64,000 nt of DNA. Origin: Gnetum montanum. Taxonomy: Eukaryota > Streptophyta > Gnetopsida > Gnetales > Gnetaceae. The DNA lies in assembly GCA_015680685.1 (NCBI GenBank), contig MNCI01014774.1:1039263-1103262 (forward strand), given 5' to 3'. Below are positions 48,876 through 56,264 of the stretch, piece after piece (the first letter of the stretch is position 1; each line of letters begins with the position of its first letter). Both the position numbers and the translations under genes were made by a program. The notes under the pieces were generated by a model. The model saw only the letters and a program-made list of their open reading frames with translations. It did not search any database and had not been told where the DNA came from.

Positions 48876-49719
48876 TGATGAGTGGCGAGGTACCCCTACA
48901 CTCAACCATACGAAACGAGTGTACACGCGCGATCCGGTCGAACTCCGCAGACTAAATGCCTTAACGCCACAAGAAACACTTGGGGTTAATTGTTCGTTGT
49001 CTTCCCATGCTTGCTTGTATGTGTCACGGTGTATGGTTAAGCAAGTCTGAGGTTTATGATTTTTTTGGTATTTTCGGCTTATCTTCTATGCTACCAGGAG
49101 AAAGGGTTGAGAAACTAAACTAACTCTAACTAAGATCTAAGTCTAAATTAACTAGCATCAGCATCCGTTCCCACTTGCCGGACACACCCTGAACTATGCA
49201 ACTGCAGCTTACCAAACGCTAATCGTTACTGGGATCGCCACACGTAACGCAAGTGCTCGAAGTGGTCGTACTGAGGCACCTATTTAGCCTACGTGTGATA
49301 AGCAGCCGATTCCTTGACTAGCCGTACACGTCCGTAGACGCTCGTAATCAAGTCGTACTTGAACGCACTAGGAAAGCAGGAAATAAAGCAATAAATGAAA
49401 CCACGTGCTGCAAGGTTTATCCAAACAAGTTCGTCTTTATTGCCGTACACAACTTGGGTTCAGGTTACAAGCTGCTCGAATAAAGAGCCGTTCACTTTAG
49501 GACTCCTACTGCGGGCACATGGGGAAAAATTCTAACTCTGGAGTGATCAATCTGCCAGAGCTTCGCTACACTAGCCAGGATTGGGAAAATAAGGGGAGTG
49601 CCGCCTCTTATTTATAGAAATGGCGGCGGGACGCGATATCGTGTACGCGATATCGCAAGAGAAGATGCGATATCGCGGCAGCCGCGATATCGCGGCCTAG
49701 TGCATGTCGCGTCTCATCA
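48876..49719 (-). repeat. 3' LTR of element 4
   Basis: 844 bp. U3 (the high-coordinate end) has four GATATC palindromes at 49630-49695. It is about 197 bp shorter than the 5' LTR because one block of the R/U5 tandem modules is missing. Confidence 0.95.
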
Positions 49720-49735
49720 TACCCCCATGACTGAA
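49720..49735 (-). promoter_or_regulatory. Polypurine tract of element 4
   Basis: The minus strand reads TCAGTCATGGGGGTA just before the 3' LTR. Confidence 0.85.
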
Positions 49736-49938
49736 TGAAAACTCGACCTCGAGTTCCTTACAATGATATCAGGTAGGTATGGGATTATTAGGGGAAATGA
49801 CACTAATGGGATTACATGTGAACGGTCTTTATTACAAGACTTGACAAAAACTGGTGTTCATGACAACATGGGTGAACACCTTATTACAATGACATCAGGC
49901 CACATTTGGCAGCTGAGAGAAAAGAGGAGAGAGAAGTC

Positions 49939-50079
49939 TTATTGCTGCCAACGCCTAGATTGCGCCTTTCGTTGTCCATCTGTAAGTGCGTTATCAACTC
50001 CCCTCCTTGCATGCTGCTTCAGCGTTGCTCCATTCCAAGTGTCTGCTCCAGATCCATTCCGTTGTTGTATGATTGCCAT
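49939..50079 (-). CDS. ORF2 remnant of element 4 (46 residues)
   Basis: The ATG follows GTTGTGGGTGCAG directly on the minus strand, the same acceptor-then-ATGGC arrangement as ORF2 in elements 2 and 3. It encodes MAIIQQRNGSGADTWNGATL plus 26 more residues, rich in Gln and Arg, to TAA. No similarity to the ORF2 domain is left. It could be a residue of ORF2 or a chance frame at a conserved site. Confidence 0.4.
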   Translation of the reverse strand: MAIIQQRNGSGADTWNGATLKQHARRGVDNALTDGQRKAQSRRWQQ

Positions 50080-51732
50080 CTGCACCCACAACACAATCAT
50101 GTATTAGCAAGGGTAATTGGATCATTAAGTGAAGCATACCTTGCTTCGGTTTAGGTTCACTTGGCTAAGTTGTGGTATGGCTGTTATGGATCTGGGGAAA
50201 TGTAGAGGATGACTACCGAAGGCATAGGGGTAAGGAAGAAAAAATGAAAAAATCTGGGGCTTAGGATAAAAATCGAAAAATCAGGCCCCGTACCCCCATG
50301 ACTAATCGCGAACCTCTGGTAGCGGTAGAATGGAAAGAGAAAAGGAATAGGAATGATAGGTAAAAGGGAATAACTATGGCATCAATAGAAAGGATGTCAT
50401 GATGGGAATGAACGAAAATGTTAATTAATTGCAAAACGTTAAGGAAAAGAAGTTAACTAATGTTCCAAATAGGAATGTCAGTGGGTCCTCCCCAAAGCAG
50501 GCTCATGCCCTTAATGCCCTGACAATCCCACATTCAAAGAGTCCGTGGGCTTTGGGAATGTCCTTTGGAAACAAGAGTTAAAGTCTTAACCGGAAGAATT
50601 TTACCAAAAAGAAAACAAAGCATCAACCAAAATATATACAATGATATAACCGGCAATGAGGTGAACAATGGAGAGAAGGATGGAAGAAGAGAAGTAGAAT
50701 GGAATCCCAAGAACATGGTGGTGTACAACCCCTTGTGTGTTTCATGATTAATGTGACTTGGCGTGAATCTCATTCCAACTCTGGCCTCAAACCAACCACT
50801 TCCAGTGACTTCGCATCAATGCAGTTGGTTAAATCATCCACTTGGGTAACAAGGATGCAACTTCGAGAAGTCACCACCATTCCGACGAAACGAAGGAAAG
50901 AATGGGAAGTGAGAAGGGCCTTAGTTAGAGGGAACACTTTGGTTCCATAACCAGTGCTTGTAGCCCAAGTTTATTCCGTCTAAGGGGTGTGCTTTGAATC
51001 CTCACTTGTAGCTTTTTTAGCTTCTTTTTCACCTTTTTTTTTCTTTTTCCATTTTTTTCCATTTTGTCTTCTTCTTTTTCTTGTTTTGTGTTTTTATGCG
51101 TGGGGACCACACCATGCAAAGACTTCTTTATTTTTATTGTCTCAGCTTCCGATTATTGGGTTACATCGGAACGGTAAGAAAACCCAAGAAGAAAACATCC
51201 AAGCACCCAAGTGAATGACCAACACAAGAGCACCAAGTTCCCTTGAAGTCACACCCTTTTCAAATCCTTGAGTCCTTCCTTAGTTTGAGAAATGCCCAGT
51301 CACTGGTTCGTTAAAGTTCTTATTGGAAGGGAACTGTACATTTCCAAGCCAAGGGAAACCATAGACTTGATGGATGGATGGATGAAGTGATCTCATTGCC
51401 TGCCATATCAAAAGAACATACCTTAGTATCAACAATGTAACTTAAAGGTAAAAACCAAACATTAGCAATTAATGAAAAACAGTTCATCCCATCGGCCCGA
51501 ACACTTATTGGGTGACGAATTTACATGATGGAAGACACACACACACACACACACAAAAAGATAGAAAAATATAACGATGTTGTAAAACAAAAACAAGAAA
51601 AGTTAAAGAAATTTGTAAAACAAAAATTAGAAAAGTTAAAGAAATTGTAAAACAAAAATGTGAAAAACAAAAACGTTGTAAAACAAAAATGTGTAAAACA
51701 AAAACTGAAAAAGAACTGAGGGCCCCATATGA
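50080..51732 (-). other. Non-coding spacer of element 4
   Basis: On the minus strand it contains the T-rich TTTTGTTTTACA tract (51560-51720), a GT microsatellite (51537-51556), the block with GCATGGTGTGGT and ATTCAAAGCACACCCC (50985-51120), the CTTTGGGGAGGACCCAC block (50481-50497) and the G-run site TTAGTCATGGGGGTACGGGG (50285-50304). No gene seen. Confidence 0.75.
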
Positions 51733-54700
51733 TTAGCATAGGTGGCCATCTCCCCCATGACTGAGTTGTGAGGGAGAGATCCGAAGTAGTGAGCGCCTAT
51801 TTGAATTTCTAAGCAGTGCCCAACTTCTCCCAAATGATGATCTTAGATTCAGGGGTGGAAGTTGGCGACGCTCACGTTCCAATGTGTCTATGCCACGGTT
51901 GTTGGCATGAGTTGCCTCAGTTCGTTCCATGCATATTTGTTTGCCCTTATGAGAAGCTGTCAACCACGGGGTGTCTACTACTTCTTGTGTGGTTGCTACA
52001 TACAGGCATCTTTGTTGCAGAGTTTCCTGGGCACACCTGTGACATGGAGACATTTCCTCCGTGTCATCACCCGATGAATCACTGTATGTGATGCATGGAA
52101 CTATCCTCTTCTCGATCTTTCCACATATGTTTATCTTGGAGATTTCCAAGGAAAGATCACGGATCCTAAGGCATGCATCTACTGTGCTTAGCCATGCCCT
52201 TCCCATTATAATTGGGAAGTCCCCTTCGTTGTTGTTAACATCGATCACTAGGAAGTCTGCTGGGTAGGACCAACCACACACAGTGGTGATAACGTCCTCC
52301 ACCAAACCCAATGGGATGGCAATGGACTGGTCTGCCAGCTCCAGTTGAATGTTGCTCTTCTTAAGTTGGGGCAGGTTCCAGGCGTGATACATCTTTCGCG
52401 AAATTAAGTTGACTCCGGAACCTGAGTCAAGAAGAGCTCGATGTGGCGCATTCCCAGCGATCTGCAAATGAATAAAGGGACTCCCAGGGTCAGTTAGTTT
52501 CCTGGGAAGGTGGCCTACCTTGATCCAGTCAGTTACGGTATGTGTTAGCATAACCGTATGCGTTACATTCCCTTGGACTGAAGGGTGCTCCGAAGTGTTA
52601 GTAGTTAGAGGCCTATACATATACCCGTCCGCTTGTTGTTGCGAGAGCCTATCCGGGCTCCTAGTTCTGAAAAAGGGTCTCTTTTTTGTACAGTTATCGC
52701 CAGAACTAGTGTCCGGTTGGATATTTACACTCTGAATATTTACAGATCTCGCGGCGTGACGTTGCTGCGGTTGGGTAGGTAATTCCCCTTGCATTGTTGG
52801 AGCAGGAGGTGTTATGGGAACTACTTGAGGAAAAGGTGCGGGTGGAGTTAGAGGATGGACAGAATGTGGAATGTCTCCCGGAGGAGAAGGAGTCCTTCTG
52901 AAGTACTCCCGAGCGTAGTAGTGACGGCGTGGAGTGTGACTCATAGCGTCACCTGGAGAAACTGGCTGCTGCACATAATAACCATAAGGATCAGGCTGCC
53001 GGTAAGGGTATCGATGTGTCGGCTGTGGCATCCCCCATGACTGTGGGTATTGCCACTGCTGATGTTGTTCGATGGGCTGCGGAGGTGTTCCACTTGGATA
53101 ATACGTCAAGGGTTGGTGGAACTGCCTCGGGTTACCTTGTGGATAAGGTAACCTTCTGGGTGTTTGCCGTTGATTAAGTCTTGGATTTAATGCATACACC
53201 CCAGACTCCTGCAGATGTGAGATAATTGGACAACATCCCTTAGGATGGTCATAATAGCAGACCTCACATCCACCGTCATTGTCTGAATCAGAATTTTCAG
53301 CCTCATCGGAGTTAGAGATTTTTCCCTTACCCTTGTTATGTGCAGGGTCAAAGTTTCTCTGCTTGTCTTTTCCTTTATCACTACTTTGCTTATCCTTAGA
53401 CTCTTCTACTATTTTTAGGACTGTTTCTATTCGTGAGTCTAAGGAATCCCACATTTGGTCTACCTTAGCCGATACCTCCATTGTTAACTTTTGGATCGGC
53501 ACGGTTTTCCTGTTCACCAACTCTTCGAGTGGTGACTCATCCTCCTCATCACAGAATTTCACTCCCTTCTTGCGAAGGGAGGGATCACGGTTGTATTCCT
53601 CTGCACTTTCTCTTTTCCGTCGTTCACCCTCTTCTTGTGCTACTTGTTCCAACAATACTTCAACTTCATGGGCTCTTAGTTGGGAGAGTCTCCCTTGGGC
53701 GTAAGTCCCAAGAGTTCTTCTCGTTTCATTTCGTAGCCCATCCACGAGGTGGCGAAGTTGATCCCGCTTAGCGTACCCATGGCCCGGGCAACGATGTAGC
53801 AATGTGTAGTAACGGGCCATGGCAGCATCCAAGGATTCATGAGCTCCTTGTTTCCAGCCTTGGATCTGCTTACGCAAGTTAGACACTCTGGAGTACGTTT
53901 GATATTTGTTGTTGAACAATTCGAGCATCGTACTCCACCTCCTGATGGTTTCCGGTTCTAAGGACCGGTACCAGCGTTTTGCTTCTTTAGTGAGTGTCCT
54001 AGGGAACAACTTGAGTTTCTGCCACTCATTGTCTATGTTCTGCAAGGCACAGGCATCGTGGAACGCCTGTAAGTGATGTTGAGGATCAGCGTTGTATCCC
54101 CCTTCAAAACATGGGATATTATTTATATCCAAACGCTTGATCCTACTGTCTTTCAAATGCCTTGTGGGAATCCTAACTGCCTCTCTAATGTCAAGCATAC
54201 TTCGGGTTGCGAATAGGGGTTCGTCATGATCGTCTCTTTCATGACGTCTCTGATGTCTATGTAGTGATTCCCTATTCTCCCTACGTCCTTGCCCTTGTCC
54301 TAACTCCTCTCGACCTTCCTGTCGAGGCATTTCATCTCTTTTACCTCTACTCTCCGCGTTATGCTCATGGTGGCTGCGCCCAGATGTGGAAGGAGAGGGT
54401 GAGTGATGTGATGAAGGGGAAGAATAAGGGGATCCATCACCATGATGATGTTTCATGCCTTCTCTTCTGCTGCTTCGGCCCCGATCGTTGTGACGATCAA
54501 CGAGTCTGTCATTAGTGCGAGTGATTGTTCCTGCCGTGAACAGCTGGTGCTCACGGGGATCAGAGCCTGGAATATGTATCATTGATCTTAGGCCTTGATG
54601 CCTAACCTCTTCACTAGAGTGAGGAGGAGGAACATCATTTTCTAAGAAACCCATCGTGAGGGGTTCCTCTTCTCCTATTTCACTAATGACGTGGGGAACC

Positions 54701-55077
54701 TTGCCCTTCAGTAGTGAATGTTGGCTCTCCTGCCTTGCATCCCGAATACGTTGGGCATTTGTGGGATGATAATCCCTTGTATCATGGTCATCCAAAACGT
54801 ATTCTGCGAACAGCTCATGCATGCCAATCTGTACCAAGGCACGGAAAAGCATGTTGGGAGCAGATCGATCTGGGGGTAACACGATGTTACCTTGCATGTC
54901 TCTCCACCGCAGTTGCTCATCTTGATGGAAAACAAAGGTAAAATCCGGCACATACTCATCGGGATGAGTATATGTGACCTTAGATTGTTGAGGACATGGT
55001 TGATCTCGGTTATGCGTATGATGCTGACTTTCTCCTGTATTGTCCTTAGGTGAGTTGATTTCGTGAGAAGAAGCCAT
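51733..55077 (-). CDS. Gag-protease polyprotein of element 4 (1114 residues, intact)
   Basis: A structural capsid/nucleocapsid protein fused to an aspartic protease, expected to form cytoplasmic virus-like particles. Order: a charged Ser/His/Arg-rich N-terminus (to about 290), the gag core (about 305-460; SRIKRLDINNIPCFEGGYN, KLFPRTLTKEAKRWYRSL, LRKQIQGWKQGAHESLDAAM), a coiled, acidic linker, a CX2CX3HX4C zinc knuckle (residues 604-616), a Pro/Gln/Tyr-rich region (about 640-780), and protease with catalytic DSG at 884-886 and IIMGRAWLST downstream. It ends SHGGDGHLC. There is no RT, so it must rely on another element. It is the longest open frame in the window and has no damage, in contrast to its relatives at 18911, 32564 and 39835. 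The start is the first ATG after the PBS. Confidence 0.93.
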   Translation of the reverse strand: MASSHEINSPKDNTGESQHHTHNRDQPCPQQSKVTYTHPDEYVPDFTFVFHQDEQLRWRDMQGNIVLPPDRSAPNMLFRALVQIGMHELFAEYVLDDHDTRDYHPTNAQRIRDARQESQHSLLKGKVPHVISEIGEEEPLTMGFLENDVPPPHSSEEVRHQGLRSMIHIPGSDPREHQLFTAGTITRTNDRLVDRHNDRGRSSRREGMKHHHGDGSPYSSPSSHHSPSPSTSGRSHHEHNAESRGKRDEMPRQEGREELGQGQGRRENRESLHRHQRRHERDDHDEPLFATRSMLDIREAVRIPTRHLKDSRIKRLDINNIPCFEGGYNADPQHHLQAFHDACALQNIDNEWQKLKLFPRTLTKEAKRWYRSLEPETIRRWSTMLELFNNKYQTYSRVSNLRKQIQGWKQGAHESLDAAMARYYTLLHRCPGHGYAKRDQLRHLVDGLRNETRRTLGTYAQGRLSQLRAHEVEVLLEQVAQEEGERRKRESAEEYNRDPSLRKKGVKFCDEEDESPLEELVNRKTVPIQKLTMEVSAKVDQMWDSLDSRIETVLKIVEESKDKQSSDKGKDKQRNFDPAHNKGKGKISNSDEAENSDSDNDGGCEVCYYDHPKGCCPIISHLQESGVYALNPRLNQRQTPRRLPYPQGNPRQFHQPLTYYPSGTPPQPIEQHQQWQYPQSWGMPQPTHRYPYRQPDPYGYYVQQPVSPGDAMSHTPRRHYYAREYFRRTPSPPGDIPHSVHPLTPPAPFPQVVPITPPAPTMQGELPTQPQQRHAARSVNIQSVNIQPDTSSGDNCTKKRPFFRTRSPDRLSQQQADGYMYRPLTTNTSEHPSVQGNVTHTVMLTHTVTDWIKVGHLPRKLTDPGSPFIHLQIAGNAPHRALLDSGSGVNLISRKMYHAWNLPQLKKSNIQLELADQSIAIPLGLVEDVITTVCGWSYPADFLVIDVNNNEGDFPIIMGRAWLSTVDACLRIRDLSLEISKINICGKIEKRIVPCITYSDSSGDDTEEMSPCHRCAQETLQQRCLYVATTQEVVDTPWLTASHKGKQICMERTEATHANNRGIDTLERERRQLPPLNLRSSFGRSWALLRNSNRRSLLRISPSQLSHGGDGHLC

Positions 55078-55204
55078 TTCTATTGGTGTGCTAATTTCAC
55101 CGTTATTTATTGTTCTTGATTAACTGATTAACCCTAAGGTTCGTTTTAAGCTCACAACGATGTGAGTGATATCCCTTATGTTAAATTGGCGAAAAAACAC
55201 TTAG

Positions 55205-55222
55205 TCCCCGGCAACGGCGCCA
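55205..55222 (-). promoter_or_regulatory. Primer-binding site of element 4, exact tRNA-Asp match
   Basis: The minus strand reads TGGCGCCGTTGCCGGGGA, one base from the LTR. This is the undecayed form of the PBS used by the whole family. Confidence 0.9.
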
Positions 55223-55223
55223 A

Positions 55224-56264
55224 TGATGAGTGGCGAGGTACCCCTACACTCCACCATACGAATACGAGCGTACACGCGCGATCCGGTCGAACTCCGCAGA
55301 CTAAATGCCTTAACGCCACAAGAAACACTTGGGGTTAATCGTTCGTTGTCTTCCCAGGCTTGCTTGTATGTGTCACGGTGTATGGTTAAGCAAGTCTGAG
55401 GTATGTGATTTTTTTGGTATTTTCGGCTTATCTTCTATGCTACCAGGAGAAAGGGTTGAGAAAACTAAACTAACTCTAACTAAGATCTAAGTCTAAATTA
55501 ACTAGCGTCAGCATCCGTTCCCACTTGCCGGACACACCCTGAACTATGCAACTGCAGCTTACCAAACGCTAATCGTTACTGGGATCGCCACACGTAACGC
55601 AAGTGCTCGAAGTGGTCGTACTGAGGCACCTATTTAGCCTACGTGTGATAAGCAGCCGATTCCTTAGCCAGCCGTACACACCCGTGGGTGCTCGTAACTA
55701 AGTCGTACTTATCACACGATCTAGCCTAGCAATGAGCAGCCGATTCCTCAACTAGCCGTACACATTAGACCCGGGAGTTACCAAGCGCAGAATCCTGGAA
55801 TACGCTACTGGGTTACCAAGCATCCAATGCTCGTAATTGAGTCGTACTCATGCATTGCGTCAAGCAGCCGATTCCTTGACTAGCCGTACACGTCCGTAGA
55901 CGCTCGTAATCAAGTCGTACTTGAACGCACTAGGAAAGCAGGAAATAAAGCAATAAATGAAACCACGTGCTGCAAGGTTTATCCAAACAAGTTCGTCTTT
56001 ATTTCCGTACACAACTTGGGTTCAGGTTACAAGCTGCTCGAATAAAGAGCCGTTCACTCTAGGACTCCTACTGCGGGCACATGGGGAAAAATTCTAACTC
56101 TGGAGTGATCAATCTGCCAGAGCTTCGCTACACTAGCCAGGATTTGGGAAATAAGGGGAGTGCCGCCTCTTATTTATAGAAATGGCGGTGGGACGCGATA
56201 TCGCGTACGCGATATCGCAGGAGAAGACGCGATATCGCGGCCTAGTGCATGTTGCGTCTCATCA
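55224..56264 (-). repeat. 5' LTR of element 4
   Basis: 1041 bp. U3 (56180-56264) has three perfect or near-perfect GCGATATCGC palindromes, followed by TATAAATAAGAGGCGGC (about 56160-56176). R/U5 holds three imperfect copies of a module with CGGCTAG, GAATCGGCTGCT and AGTACGAC (55650-55930). Confidence 0.95.

Larger units (their letters stand above)
48876..56264 (-). mobile_element. Element 4: young non-autonomous gag-protease element (7.4 kb)
   Basis: LTRs 55224-56264 (5') and 48876-49719 (3'), an exact tRNA-Asp PBS, an uninterrupted gag-protease ORF, a spacer, a 46-codon ORF2 remnant and a polypurine tract, flanked by the target duplication CTAGT (48871-48875 and 56265-56269). RT, RNase H and integrase are absent. 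By eye the aligned LTR parts differ at roughly 2% of positions, less than in elements 2 and 3. It is inserted in the integrase of an older chromovirus. Confidence 0.96.

Noticed and set aside
50565-50950. Several 60-80-codon frames in the element 4 spacer
   Set aside because: They are mutually overlapping, on both strands, with no match to the equivalent regions of elements 2 and 3 at protein level.
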